Shown here: piece by piece, positions 10,583 to 25,500 of the stretch | Layout of the letters: each line of letters begins with the position of its first letter | Position numbering within the stretch: position 1 is the stretch's first letter | DNA from: Haliotis asinina | Lineage: Eukaryota > Mollusca > Gastropoda > Lepetellida > Haliotidae | Length of the DNA: 64,000 nt | NCBI RefSeq assembly: GCF_037392515.1 | Contig: NC_090288.1 | Span: forward strand, 3,713,501 to 3,777,500 | Direction: 5' to 3' | Translations under genes and position numbers: made by a program | Notes under the pieces: model-generated | Databases searched by the model: none | Told to the model about the DNA's origin: nothing | Seen by the model: the letters and a program-made list of their open reading frames with translations, nothing else

Positions 10583-13500
10583 GTAAGCTTTTACAAGTAT
10601 ACCTACAGTATATACACGAGTGAGTGAGAGAGAGACAGAGAGAGACAGAGAGAGAGGTACCGAGAGAGATAGAGAGACAGAAAGATATAGAGAGCGAGAC
10701 AGAGACACAGAGAGACAGAGAGAGAGACAGGAAGAAGACATAGAGAGAGACAGAGAGAGACACAGAGACAGACACACACAGAGAGGGAGAGAGAGAGGGA
10801 GAGAGAGAGAGAGAGCGGTTGTGAGGTTTAACGGTGGAGAATTAACAACACTTGCGGTCAGGGACATTATACACATCCAAGGTTCAATGGGGTTCAGTAT
10901 GTACTGCTGAATTGAAGGTAAATCACTATACGCGTCAGCGTACACCGGGACGTCATTCAACGAAGCAAAAAGCAGACTGGAGACTAAACGCAGCTTTGTT
11001 TTCCTCTGTCGTATAAAGGAAAACATGTTTAAGATAATTTCATGATGTAGCTATAATTACCATGAATGAATAACTCATTTCATTCCTAAACAAAAATTAC
11101 AGGTAGACGTGCGTATCAGTTCAAGATCTAAAGCCAGCATATGCAATAGCCAGTCCCCACTAACTAACAGGTAGTTCACCAACCGAACGTATATAAATGG
11201 AAAAGACTGATGTAAATATTATCAGTGTGAAAACTAAAGCTAAACTAAAACTAACTCCTAATAGATTATGCACTCTGCTCACGTGAAACTACTAAAACGG
11301 CAGGTAATCCAAGCTAGCTAGTAGTAACATCAAATCAATATCCACAATAAACTATCAAAATTATAGCATGCCCTACATGATTGCAGTTAAGTGTTTGATA
11401 TCTTAACCCGTGTCCACCTACACGCTTAAAAAGCGAAGTGAATATCAAGAAAAAAGAAGTAGTTTACTTGAGTTCACTGGAATCACATTTTTTCGATACA
11501 ACATACGGCTCATGAGGTAAAATGAGGTGATCTACCTGATCCCTTCTTCCAATACGATAGCGGGGAAACCTCAAGACTTTAAAGACTTGAAAGAAAGACG
11601 ACTGCAACATTCCAGTTGTTTGCCTTACCTCGGGATTGTAGTTTTACGCTTCATTTAGCAATATTCCAACAATACTGGGGACACCAGAATCGGCTTCACA
11701 CATTGTACCCATGCTGGGAAACGAACTCGGATCGTCGGACGACGACCGGAAGTTGTAACCGGTAGGCTACGCCGCTCCTTACCAGGTTTCGGATGAGGAT
11801 TACCACATTCCAACCCCCTGGATGCCACAGGGACATATATGTCCTTCCTCTACATACCTCACTTGGAAGTCCAATAAAATTCTAAATATACCACGCATAT
11901 ATAAATACTTCACAGTTTTGAATTCTGCGGAAAATTCCCAGTTTATTAATACCATCCACTATCATCTCAGACCAAGCTAAAGTGCTGAAAATCGCCTTTC
12001 AAAATAGGCTTCTTCGTAAATGTCGCCATTTTTCAAACTGTACAAAATCGAGATTAACAGCGTTATTTGCAGTATGTTTTGAAATGTGAAAATCGGATAA
12101 TTACTGGGAGTAATGAATTTCAAAAATAGCTTATTAATGATCACTGATATCAAGTTTTCATGTAACCAGGAATGATAATTCTGAAACGTCACCGATGTAC
12201 CCAGAATCGGTTGGGATGTTTTCGAAAATACACTTACACGAACGCCGAAGTGCGCTTTCCGCCATATTGGATAGTGTTTACAAAATCACGTTTCGAGAAG
12301 GCCGGTATTGAGAAGCCCATTACATCACGTATACTTCATAGTTAGCTGCGACAAATGCATCATTGAATTCCCCATATATCTTAGAATCAAATTACAAATG
12401 GTCTTTGTCACCAATACCAACTGTCTAGACAAAACGAAACGAAATATATTTAGTATGAAAACGAACGCTGTGCTCGAAAGACAGCGCTTGACTGAAATGT
12501 AAACAAAGAAAAATTCCAATTTTACACTGCGTAGCATTTTCGGAAATTTCCCAACATCCAGCCCTCTAAACATTGCTTACAATGGCTCAATACGCTTAGT
12601 ATATTCAGGGGAAGAGCATCGTGGCAAAAAATAGCAAATTGAAAATAGATACCATGAAATAATTTGGTAATTCATAAGAAACTGTCAAACTTTCAGTGCA
12701 GCGTGACGCCATGACTGACGCAAAATCACGCAGAACGACAACGGTACTTATCGGCATTTCTGGCTTGTTCCGTCATTTACAATGTAAACGATAAGAACAT
12801 ATCACAATACACAAATAGTCAGAATAATTCTGATTACTTACATCTCACATTTATATACAAAAGATCCCCCGAATCAAGCAAAAAGTCGTCGCAAAATCCC
12901 GTGTACCCTTCTCAGCGAAGCCGCCATTTTGAAAGAAATCGGTCATCGGTAGTGATGTCATACGTCAACATTGTTGCACATATTAGGCAATTTCTTTGAG
13001 GTGAAGGTCGGTTGAACAAGAGTAAACACAATGCCCATACCATTCCGACTGCACTTATAGTATTGTGATGTATATTTTGCGCATCGTTCAGATATTTTTT
13101 CATGAAACTGATTTCAGTATCTACATATATCCATGTTCAACACCATATCATGTGTGGATATAAGGTATCCGTTTTTATTCTTTGAAAGCTTTTGATTGTT
13201 TGAATAATATCTACATGGGAAATTGACTCAGTAAGTGTATTATACCACATTTTAAGCCTCTACACAAGTGTTGGAAGATCACACGTAGCCATTACTGCAA
13301 CATGTGCTTTAGTTCACGTGATGTGCAATATTCAATACGTTGGGACAAATATTGCAGTTACATATGAACAGGTTAATAAACAGCGATTTAATTCCAACTT
13401 AGAAGTAAAACGGATAATATTAATGAAAATGATTTGTACATTTTATCAAATGTAGGGGCACACATACTAGTGATTAAAGGAATTGTCTTGTTCATTGTAT

Positions 13501-16500
13501 TGGTTTGTCTCGTTTTTATAGACAAAACTATTATGAATATTAATTGACCAGGTGCGACTTTGTCAAAACGTTTCATGATTCATTATCATTGTTTTTCGAT
13601 AATAAAGTCAATTCAAATGCGATTAAAATATATCTGATGGCAGAATGTCTAACTCAAACAATATTTATACGGAAATTGTTAAAAATATACACATCAGGTC
13701 AAGTTTTAATTTCGACAAGCATTACGTCCATTTTCTAATACTTCTTTACTGAAAAAGCGATCTCTTTGTACCTTTCATTGCATACTTATGAAGGGAATTG
13801 GTTTCATAACCATGAGAAGAAAAGTCTTTTTCCTAAATGAATACTCAATGAATATTCAGGTGTTGTGAAATTTTAATTTAAGCTAAATTGATGCTAGGCA
13901 GGTGCGCGTGTTTCTCACAATAAGATATGTAGTAAAACCGTGTAATTGTTGATATATTCAGGACACTATTTCAGTGATAAAACCATTCATTTTATATTTT
14001 GGCTAAAAAGTGTTGAATTCTGACACAGAAGCCTATATGTTTTACACATTGAATGGAAATTAGGTTAGATATATACTAATCAGCAACCAGAGTAGTCTTT
14101 TTCCGACGTCACAAAATGCACAAAACATGCTGTGACGTCAACTAAAAATGTCGCATTATTTTCAGTTATTTCATTACGTTTGAAAATGTGGCTGTTACTC
14201 CGTTAATAATGATGGAAAATTAATAAAAATACATCTACACAAACAGGAGAATATGGGAATCTAAGAACTAAAATATGTATCGGATAGGGACATCCAAATC
14301 GCTATTGCCTGATTTTTGATGTAGTACACTTGCATCTTTTCTTACAAATTGTGAAACTACCAAAAGGTATCATCTCACATTGGGGAAATTTGTATTGGAA
14401 TAGTTTGGTTCACTGTGAACAAAACATCACGAAAAAATACTGTCCATATCCACAGCAAATTCTCTCCATGTGATCGGAGTTACATTGACCTAATGTAAAC
14501 CATAGCTGAGTTATGCCCCCTTATCTTTATACGTGCATGACCTCTCTGTCGACGTTTGACGTCATAGTAGAAAATCGATTTTTGACATTTATTGCGGGTC
14601 ATTTTTGATTTGTCTCTGTCGATAAAAAACTGAGAAATTTACTGTTTTTGAACACACACAAAAGTTTTGAACAACTTTTAGCAGTGTCTATTTCTCAAAC
14701 CCCTGAGGTAGCCGCAAATATATTTATACCAACGGATAGGAAATCAAATATTCTACATGTCTGTGCAGTTTCATAGCCGTACGCAGAACCTGGGCCACGC
14801 GATCGCAAATCTCGCACAACGTTCACTTTTCAAACTTTATGAAAATGTGCGCCTGAAAAAAAAACTCGGCATCCAGGGGGTTAAACTTTCGAAAGGTTTT
14901 ACGTCAGAAATGAGGAAATGCGTGAGTGCATTTATGACCATTTATGACCATGTATGACCTCGTTGACGATGTATGACCATGTTGACCAGTGCTCTGTTGT
15001 TCAAGACAACCTTATCTCTTAAGGTCAATCTTATCTCTAAGATTACAACCTTAGACCTCTATTACAGTTAGCCTTCCGTTGCACGAACCACCTTAAGTTA
15101 AGGTTGATAACTAAGTTTGGTCTGCCTTTGTTTTATACAACGAGACTGAGAGAAGTTTGAGGGAGCAGAGAGTGTACAGAGACAGAACGAGTCAATTGGA
15201 CACGCAGAATTCACATGGTAACTAGGGACGCCGTCATCACTCCTGTGCTGAAGAGTTCAGCCTCAGTTAAGATTACTGCTAAGGTTGGAGTCCTAGTTAA
15301 GGTTGCCCTAAGGTTGTTTTATGCAAGGGGCGTATCCTCTTCTTAAGGTGATCGTGGACATGCGACGAAATATAAAAACTCTAGTTGTCGCCATGAATTT
15401 ATTCAGAAATTATGTTGAAAATTATTAGGTAACATCAATGATTCGTATCTAGTTAAGGACCAGAAGTACTTACTTCACTTTATTCAATCTTTCGGTGATT
15501 ACTTTGTAGAGAAGTCTTAAGGACAAGAAAGCAAAATAAAGTTTCTGCCCTGAATGAGTCTTGGTGGCAATTAGATATCCCCAAGACACAGAACAAATTT
15601 CACACAAACCATTAAAACAAAATGATTGGTCTGTTGTACATTCGCACAAGTCTTCTTGCAGGGGGCGGGAAAGGCCGAGTGGCCAAGTTTATTTTATTTT
15701 ATGACTTTCTGATGACTTACATTGACCTAATGTAAACCATAGCTGAGTTATGCCCCCTTATCTTTATACGTGCATGACCTCTCTGTCGACGTTTGACGTC
15801 ATAGTAGAAAATCGATTTTTGACATTTATTGCGGGTCATTTTTGATTTTGTGAGTATGACGTTATGCATTAGCACATACATCCATTTCATATACACTCAT
15901 GTCGTTCAGATATCAAGCTGTATTTTCTTCGCTCACACTTTCCGTAAAGATGCCAAATTAAAAAAATCGTAGCAGAGTGCTTTTATTGGTGCACGATAAA
16001 AAACTGAGAAATTTACTGTTTTTGAACACACACAAAAGTTTTGAACAACTTTTAGCAGTGTCTATTTCTCAAACCCCTGAGGTAGCCGCAAATATATTTA
16101 TACCAACGGATAGGAAATCAAATATTCTACATGTCTGTGCAGTTTCATAGCCGTACGCAGAACCTGGGCCACGCGATCGCAAATCTCGCACAACGTTCAC
16201 TTTTCAAACTTTATGAAAATGTGCGCCTGAAAAAAAAACTCGGCATCCAGGGGGTTAAACTTTCGAAAGGTTTTACGTCAGAAATGAGGAAATGCGTGAG
16301 TGCATTTATGACCATTTATGACCATGTATGACCTCGTTGACGATGTATGACCATGTTGACCAGTGCTCTGTTGTTCAAGACAACCTTATCTCTTAAGGTC
16401 AATCTTATCTCTAAGATTACAACCTTAGACCTCTATTACAGTTAGCCTTCCGTTGCACGAACCACCTTAAGTTAAGGTTGATAACTAAGTTTGGTCTGCC

Positions 16501-19500
16501 TTTGTTTTATACAACGAGACTGAGAGAAGTTTGAGGGAGCAGAGAGTGTACAGAGACAGAACGAGTCAATTGGACACGCAGAATTCACATGGTAACTAGG
16601 GACGCCGTCATCACTCCTGTGCTGAAGAGTTCAGCCTCAGTTAAGATTACTGCTAAGGTTGGAGTCCTAGTTAAGGTTGCCCTAAGGTTGTTTTATGCAA
16701 GGGGCGTATCCTCTTCTTAAGGTGATCGTGGACATGCGACGAAATATAAAAACTCTAGTTGTCGCCATGAATTTATTCAGAAATTATGTTGAAAATTATT
16801 AGGTAACATCAATGATTCGTATCTAGTTAAGGACCAGAAGTACTTACTTCACTTTATTCAATCTTTCGGTGATTACTTTGTAGAGAAGTCTTAAGGACAA
16901 GAAAGCAAAATAAAGTTTCTGCCCTGAATGAGTCTTGGTGGCAATTAGATATCCCCAAGACACAGAACAAATTTCACACAAACCATTAAAACAAAATGAT
17001 TGGTCTGTTGTACATTCGCACAAGTCTTCTTGCAGGGGGCGGGAAAGGCCGAGTGGCCAAGTTTATTTTATTTTATGACTTTCTGATGACTTACATTGAC
17101 CTAATGTAAACCATAGCTGAGTTATGCCCCCTTATCTTTATACGTGCATGACCTCTCTGTCGACGTTTGACGTCATAGTAGAAAATCGATTTTTGACATT
17201 TATTGCGGGTCATTTTTGATTTTGTGAGTATGACGTTATGCATTAGCACATACATCCATTTCATATACACTCATGTCGTTCAGATATCAAGCTGTATTTT
17301 CTTCGCTCACACTTTCCGTAAAGATGCCAAATTAAAAAAATCGTAGCAGAGTGCTTTTATTGGTGCACGATAAAAAACTGAGAAATTTACTGTTTTTGAA
17401 CACACACAAAAGTTTTGAACAACTTTTAGCAGTGTCTATTTCTCAAACCCCTGAGGTAGCCGCAAATATATTTATACCAACGGATAGGAAATCAAATATT
17501 CTACATGTCTTTGCAGTTTCATAGCCGTACGCAGAACCTGGGCCACGCGATCGCAAATCTCGCACAACGTTCACTTTTCAAACTTTATGAAAATGTGCGC
17601 CTGAAAAAAAAACTCGGCATCCAGGGGGTTAAACTTTCGAAAGGTTTTACGTCAGAAATGAGGAAATGCGTGAGTGCATTTATGACCATTTATGACCATG
17701 TATGACCTCGTTGACGATGTATGACCATGTTGACCAGTGCTCTGTTGTTCAAGACAACCTTATCTCTTAAGGTCAATCTTATCTCTAAGATTACAACCTT
17801 AGACCTCTATTACAGTTAGCCTTCCGTTGCACGAACCACCTTAAGTTAAGGTTGATAACTAAGTTTGGTCTGCCTTTGTTTTATACAACGAGACTGAGAG
17901 AAGTTTGAGGGAGCAGAGAGTGTACAGAGACAGAACGAGTCAATTGGACACGCAGAATTCACATGGTAACTAGGGACGCCGTCATCACTCCTGTGCTGAA
18001 GAGTTCAGCCTCAGTTAAGATTACTGCTAAGGTTGGAGTCCTAGTTAAGGTTGCCCTAAGGTTGTTTTATGCAAGGGGCGTATCCTCTTCTTAAGGTGAT
18101 CGTGGACATGCGACGAAATATAAAAACTCTAGTTGTCGCCATGAATTTATTCAGAAATTATGTTGAAAATTATTAGGTAACATCAATGATTCGTATCTAG
18201 TTAAGGACCAGAAGTACTTACTTCACTTTATTCAATCTTTCGGTGATTACTTTGTAGAGAAGTCTTAAGGACAAGAAAGCAAAATAAAGTTTCTGCCCTG
18301 AATGAGTCTTGGTGGCAATTAGATATCCCCAAGACACAGAACAAATTTCACACAAACCATTAAAACAAAATGATTGGTCTGTTGTACATTCGCACAAGTC
18401 TTCTTGCAGGGGGCGGGAAAGGCCGAGTGGCCAAGTTTAGTTTATTTTATGACTTTCTGATGACTTACATTGACCTAATGTAAACCATAGCTGAGTTATG
18501 CCCCCTTATCTTTATACGTGCATGACCTCTCTGTCGACGTTTGACGTCATAGTAGAAAATCGATTTTTGACATTTATTGCGGGTCATTTTTGATTTTGTG
18601 AGTATGACGTTATGCATTAGCACATACATCCATTTCATATACACTCATGTCGTTCAGATATCAAGCTGTATTTTCTTCGCTCACACTTTCCGTAAAGATG
18701 CCAAATTAAAAAAATCGTAGCAGAGTGCTTTTATTGGTGCACGATAAAAAACTGAGAAATTTACTGTTTTTGAACACACACAAAAGTTTTGAACAACTTT
18801 TAGCAGTGTCTATTTCTCAAACCCCTGAGGTAGCCGCAAATATATTTATACCAACGGATAGGAAATCAAATATTCTACATGTCTGTGCAGTTTCATAGCC
18901 GTACGCAGAACCTGGGCCACGCGATCGCAAATCTCGCACAACGTTCACTTTTCAAACTTTATGAAAATGTGCGCCTGAAAAAAAAACTCGGCATCCAGGG
19001 GGTTAAACTTTCGAAAGGTTTTACGTCAGAAATGAGGAAATGCGTGAGTGCATTTATGACCATTTATGACCATGTATGACCATGTTGACCAGTGCTCTGT
19101 TGTTCAAGACAACCTTATCTCTTAAGGTCAATCTTATCTCTAAGATTACAACCTTAGACCTCTATTACAGTTAGCCTTCCGTTGCACGAACCACCTTAAG
19201 TTAAGGTTGATAACTAAGTTTGGTCTGCCTTTGTTTTATACAACGAGACTGAGAGAAGTTTGAGGGAGCAGAGAGTGTACAGAGACAGAACGAGTCAATT
19301 GGACACGCAGAATTCACACGGTAACTAGGGACGCCGTCATCACTCCTGTGCTGAAGAGTTCAGCCTCAGTTAAGATTACTGCTAAGGTTGGAGTCCTAGT
19401 TAAGGTTGCCCTAAGGTTGTTTTATGCAAGGGGCGTATCCTCTTCTTAAGGTGATCGTGGACATGCGACGAAATATAAAAACTCTAGTTGTCGCCATGAA

Positions 19501-22500
19501 TTTATTCAGAAATTATGTTGAAAATTATTAGGTAACATCAATGATTCGTATCTAGTTAAGGACCAGAAGTACTTACTTCACTTTATTCAATCTTTCGGTG
19601 ATTACTTTGTAGAGAAGTCTTAAGGACAAGAAAGCAAAATAAAGTTTCTGCCCTGAATGAGTCTTGGTGGCAATTAGATATCCCCAAGACACAGAACAAA
19701 TTTCACACAAACCATTAAAACAAAATGATTGGTCTGTTGTACATTCGCACAAGTCTTCTTGCAGGGGGCGGGAAAGGCCGAGTGGCCAAGTTTATTTTAT
19801 TTTATGACTTTCTGATGACTTACATTGACCTAATGTAAACCATAGCTGAGTTATGCCCCCTTATCTTTATACGTGCATGACCTCTCTGTCGACGTTTGAC
19901 GTCATAGTAGAAAATCGATTTTTGACATTTATTGCGGGTCATTTTTGATTTTGTGAGTATGACGTTATGCATTAGCACATACATCCATTTCATATACACT
20001 CATGTCGTTCAGATATCAAGCTGTATTTTCTTCGCTCACACTTTCCGTAAAGATGCCAAATTAAAAAAATCGTAGCAGAGTGCTTTTATTGGTGCACGAT
20101 AAAAAACTGAGAAATTTACTGTTTTTGAACACACACAAAAGTTTTGAACAACTTTTAGCAGTGTCTATTTCTCACACCCCTGAGGTAGCCGCAAATATAT
20201 TTATACCAACGGATAGGAAATCAAATATTCTACATGTCTGTGCAGTTTCATAGCCGTACGCAGAACCTGGGCCACGCGATCGCAAATCTCGCACAACGTT
20301 CACTTTTCAAACTTTATGAAAATGTGCGCCTGAAAAAAAAACTCGGCATCCAGGGGGTTAAACTTTCGAAAGGTTTTACGTCAGAAATGAGGAAATGCGT
20401 GAGTGCATTTATGACCATTTATGACCATGTATGACCTCGTTGACGATGTATGACCATGTTGACCAGTGCTCTGTTGTTCAAGACAACCTTATCTCTTAAG
20501 GTCAATCTTATCTCTAAGATTACAACCTTAGACCTCTATTACAGTTAGCCTTCCGTTGCACGAACCACCTTAAGTTAAGGTTGATAACTAAGTTTGGTCT
20601 GCCTTTGTTTTATACAACGAGACTGAGAGAAGTTTGAGGGAGCAGAGAGTGTACAGAGACAGAACGAGTCAATTGGACACGCAGAATTCACATGGTAACT
20701 AGGGACGCCGTCATCACTCCTGTGCTGAAGAGTTCAGCCTCAGTTAAGATTACTGCTAAGGTTGGAGTCCTAGTTAAGGTTGCCCTAAGGTTGTTTTATG
20801 CAAGGGGCGTATCCTCTTCTTAAGGTGATCGTGGACATGCGACGAAATATAAAAACTCTAGTTGTCGCCATGAATTTATTCAGAAATTATGTTGAAAATT
20901 ATTAGGTAACATCAATGATTCGTATCTAGTTAAGGACCAGAAGTACTTACTTCACTTTATTCAATCTTTCGGTGATTACTTTGTAGAGAAGTCTTAAGGA
21001 CAAGAAAGCAAAATAAAGTTTCTGCCCTGAATGAGTCTTGGTGGCAATTAGATATCCCCAAGACACAGAACAAATTTCACACAAACCATTAAAACAAAAT
21101 GATTGGTCTGTTGTACATTCGCACAAGTCTTCTTGCAGGGGGCGGGAAAGGCCGAGTGGCCAAGTTTATTTTATTTTATGACTTTCTGATGACTTACATT
21201 GACCTAATGTAAACCATAGCTGAGTTATGCCCCCTTATCTTTATACGTGCATGACCTCTCTGTCGACGTTTGACGTCATAGTAGAAAATCGATTTTTGAC
21301 ATTTATTGCGGGTCATTTTTGATTTTGTGAGTATGACGTTATGCATTAGCACATACATCCATTTCATATACACTCATGTCGTTCAGATATCAAGCTGTAT
21401 TTTCTTCGCTCACACTTTCCGTAAAGATGCCAAATTAAAAAAATCGTAGCAGAGTGCTTTTATTGGTGCACGATAAAAAACTGAGAAATTTACTGTTTTT
21501 GAACACACACAAAAGTTTTGAACAACTTTTAGCAGTGTCTATTTCTCAAACCCCTGAGGTAGCCGCAAATATATTTATACCAACGGATAGGAAATCAAAT
21601 ATTCTACATGTCTGTGCAGTTTCATAGCCGTACGCAGAACCTGGGCCACGCGATCGCAAATCTCGCACAACGTTCACTTTTCAAACTTTATGAAAATGTG
21701 CGCCTGAAAAAAAAACTCGGCATCCAGGGGGTTAAACTTTCGAAAGGTTTTACGTCAGAAATGAGGAAATGCGTGAGTGCATTTATGACCATTTATGACC
21801 ATGTATGACCTCGTTGACGATGTATGACCATGTTGACCAGTGCTCTGTTGTTCAAGACAACCTTATCTCTTAAGGTCAATCTTATCTCTAAGATTACAAC
21901 CTTAGACCTCTATTACAGTTAGCCTTCCGTTGCACGAACCACCTTAAGTTAAGGTTGATAACTAAGTTTGGTCTGCCTTTGTTTTATACAACGAGACTGA
22001 GAGAAGTTTGAGGGAGCAGAGAGTGTACAGAGACAGAACGAGTCAATTGGACACGCAGAATTCACATGGTAACTAGGGACGCCGTCATCACTCCTGTGCT
22101 GAAGAGTTCAGCCTCAGTTAAGATTACTGCTAAGGTTGGAGTCCTAGTTAAGGTTGCCCTAAGGTTGTTTTATGCAAGGGGCGTATCCTCTTCTTAAGGT
22201 GATCGTGGACATGCGACGAAATATAAAAACTCTAGTTGTCGCCATGAATTTATTCAGAAATTATGTTGAAAATTATTAGGTAACATCAATGATTCGTGTC
22301 TAGTTAAGGACCAGAAGTACTTACTTCACTTTATTCAATCTTTCGGTGATTACTTTGTAGAGAAGTCTTAAGGACAAGAAAGCAAAATAAAGTTTCTGCC
22401 CTGAATGAGTCTTGGTGGCAATTAGATATCCCCAAGACACAGAACAAATTTCACACAAACCATTAAAACAAAATGATTGGTCTGTTGTACATTCGCACAA

Positions 22501-25500
22501 GTCTTCTTGCAGGGGGCGGGAAAGGCCGAGTGGCCAAGTTTAGTTTATTTTATGACTTTCTGATGACTTACATTGACCTAATGTAAACCATAGCTGAGTT
22601 ATGCCCCCTTATCTTTATACGTGCATGACCTCTCTGTCGACGTTTGACGTCATAGTAGAAAATCGATTTTTGACATTTATTGCGGGTCATTTTTGATTTT
22701 GTGAGTATGACGTTATGCATTAGCACATACATCCATTTCATATACACTCATGTCGTTCAGATATCAAGCTGTATTTTCTTCGCTCACACTTTCCGTAAAG
22801 ATGCCAAATTAAAAAAATCGTAGCAGAGTGCTTTTATTGGTGCACGATAAAAAACTGAGAAATTTACTGTTTTTGAACACACACAAAAGTTTTGAACAAC
22901 TTTTAGCAGTGTCTATTTCTCAAACCCCTGAGGTAGCCGCAAATATATTTATACCAACGGATAGGAAATCAAATATTCTACATGTCTTTGCAGTTTCATA
23001 GCCGTACGCAGAACCTGGGCCACGCGATCGCAAATCTCGCACAACGTTCACTTTTCAAACTTTATGAAAATGTGCGCCTGAAAAAAAAACTCGGCATCCA
23101 GGGGGTTAAACTTTCGAAAGGTTTTACGTCAGAAATGAGGAAATGCGTGAGTGCATTTATGACCATTTATGACCATGTATGACCTCGTTGACGATGTATG
23201 ACCATGTTGACCAGTACTCTGTTGTTCAAGACAACCTTATCTCTTAAGGTCAATCTTATCTCTAAGATTACAACCTTAGACCTCTATTACAGTTAGCCTT
23301 CCGTTGCACGAACCACCTTAAGTTAAGGTTGATAACTAAGTTTGGTCTGCCTTTGTTTTATACAACGAGACTGAGAGAAGTTTGAGGGAGCAGAGAGTGT
23401 ACAGAGACAGAACGAGTCAATTGGACACGCAGAATTCACATGGTAACTAGGGACGCCGTCATCACTCCTGTGCTGAAGAGTTCAGCCTCAGTTAAGATTA
23501 CTGCTAAGGTTGGAGTCCTAGTTAAGGTTGCCCTAAGGTTGTTTTATGCAAGGGGCGTATCCTCTTCTTAAGGTGATCGTGGACATGCGACGAAATATAA
23601 AAACTCTAGTTGTCGCCATGAATTTATTCAGAAATTATGTTGAAAATTATTAGGTAACATCAATGATTCGTATCTAGTTAAGGACCAGAAGTACTTACTT
23701 CACTTTATTCAATCTTTCGGTGATTACTTTGTAGAGAAGTCTTAAGGACAAGAAAGCAAAATAAAGTTTCTGCCCTGAATGAGTCTTGGTGGCAATTAGA
23801 TATCCCCAAGACACAGAACAAATTTCACACAAACCATTAAAACAAAATGATTGGTCTGTTGTACATTCGCACAAGTCTTCTTGCAGGGGGCGGGAAAGGC
23901 CGAGTGGCCAAGTTTATTTTATTTTATGACTTTCTGATGACTTACATTGACCTAATGTAAACCATAGCTGAGTTATGCCCCCTTATCTTTATACGTGCAT
24001 GACCTCTCTGTCGACGTTTGACGTCATAGTAGAAAATCGATTTTTGACATTTATTGCGGGTCATTTTTGATTTTGTGAGTATGACGTTATGCATTAGCAC
24101 ATACATCCATTTCATATACACTCATGTCGTTCAGATATCAAGCTGTATTTTCTTCGCTCACACTTTCCGTAAAGATGCCAAATTAAAAAAATCGTAGCAG
24201 AGTGCTTTTATTGGTGCACGATAAAAAACTGAGAAATTTACTGTTTTTGAACACACACAAAAGTTTTGAACAACTTTTAGCAGTGTCTATTTCTCAAACC
24301 CCTGAGGTAGCCGCAAATATATTTATACCAACGGATAGGAAATCAAATATTCTACATGTCTGTGCAGTTTCATAGCCGTACGCAGAACCTGGGCCACGCG
24401 ATCGCAAATCTCGCACAACGTTCACTTTTCAAACTTTATGAAAATGTGCGCCTGAAAAAAAAACTCGGCATCCAGGGGGTTAAACTTTCGAAAGGTTTTA
24501 CGTCAGAAATGAGGAAATGCGTGAGTGCATTTATGACCATTTATGACCATGTATGACCTCGTTGACGATGTATGACCATGTTGACCAGTGCTCTGTTGTT
24601 CAAGACAACCTTATCTCTTAAGGTCAATCTTATCTCTAAGATTACAACCTTAGACCTCTATTACAGTTAGCCTTCCGTTGCACGAACCACCTTAAGTTAA
24701 GGTTGATAACTAAGTTTGGTCTGCCTTTGTTTTATACAACGAGACTGAGAGAAGTTTGAGGGAGCAGAGAGTGTACAGAGACAGAACGAGTCAATTGGAC
24801 ACGCAGAATTCACATGGTAACTAGGGACGCCGTCATCACTCCTGTGCTGAAGAGTTCAGCCTCAGTTAAGATTACTGCTAAGGTTGGAGTCCTAGTTAAG
24901 GTTGCCCTAAGGTTGTTTTATGCAAGGGGCGTATCCTCTTCTTAAGGTGATCGTGGACATGCGACGAAATATAAAAACTCTAGTTGTCGCCATGAATTTA
25001 TTCAGAAATTATGTTGAAAATTATTAGGTAACATCAATGATTCGTGTCTAGTTAAGGACCAGAAGTACTTACTTCACTTTATTCAATCTTTCGGTGATTA
25101 CTTTGTAGAGAAGTCTTAAGGACAAGAAAGCAAAATAAAGTTTCTGCCCTGAATGAGTCTTGGTGGCAATTAGATATCCCCAAGACACAGAACAAATTTC
25201 ACACAAACCATTAAAACAAAATGATTGGTCTGTTGTACATTCGCACAAGTCTTCTTGCAGGGGGCGGGAAAGGCCGAGTGGCCAAGTTTAGTTTATTTTA
25301 TGACTTTCTGATGACTTACATTGACCTAATGTAAACCATAGCTGAGTTATGCCCCCTTATCTTTATACGTGCATGACCTCTCTGTCGACGTTTGACGTCA
25401 TAGTAGAAAATCGATTTTTGACATTTATTGCGGGTCATTTTTGATTTTGTGAGTATGACGTTATGCATTAGCACATACATCCATTTCATATACACTCATG

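Noticed and set aside
10563..11026. Ser/Leu-rich minus-strand proteins
   Set aside because: They are translations of the GA microsatellite.
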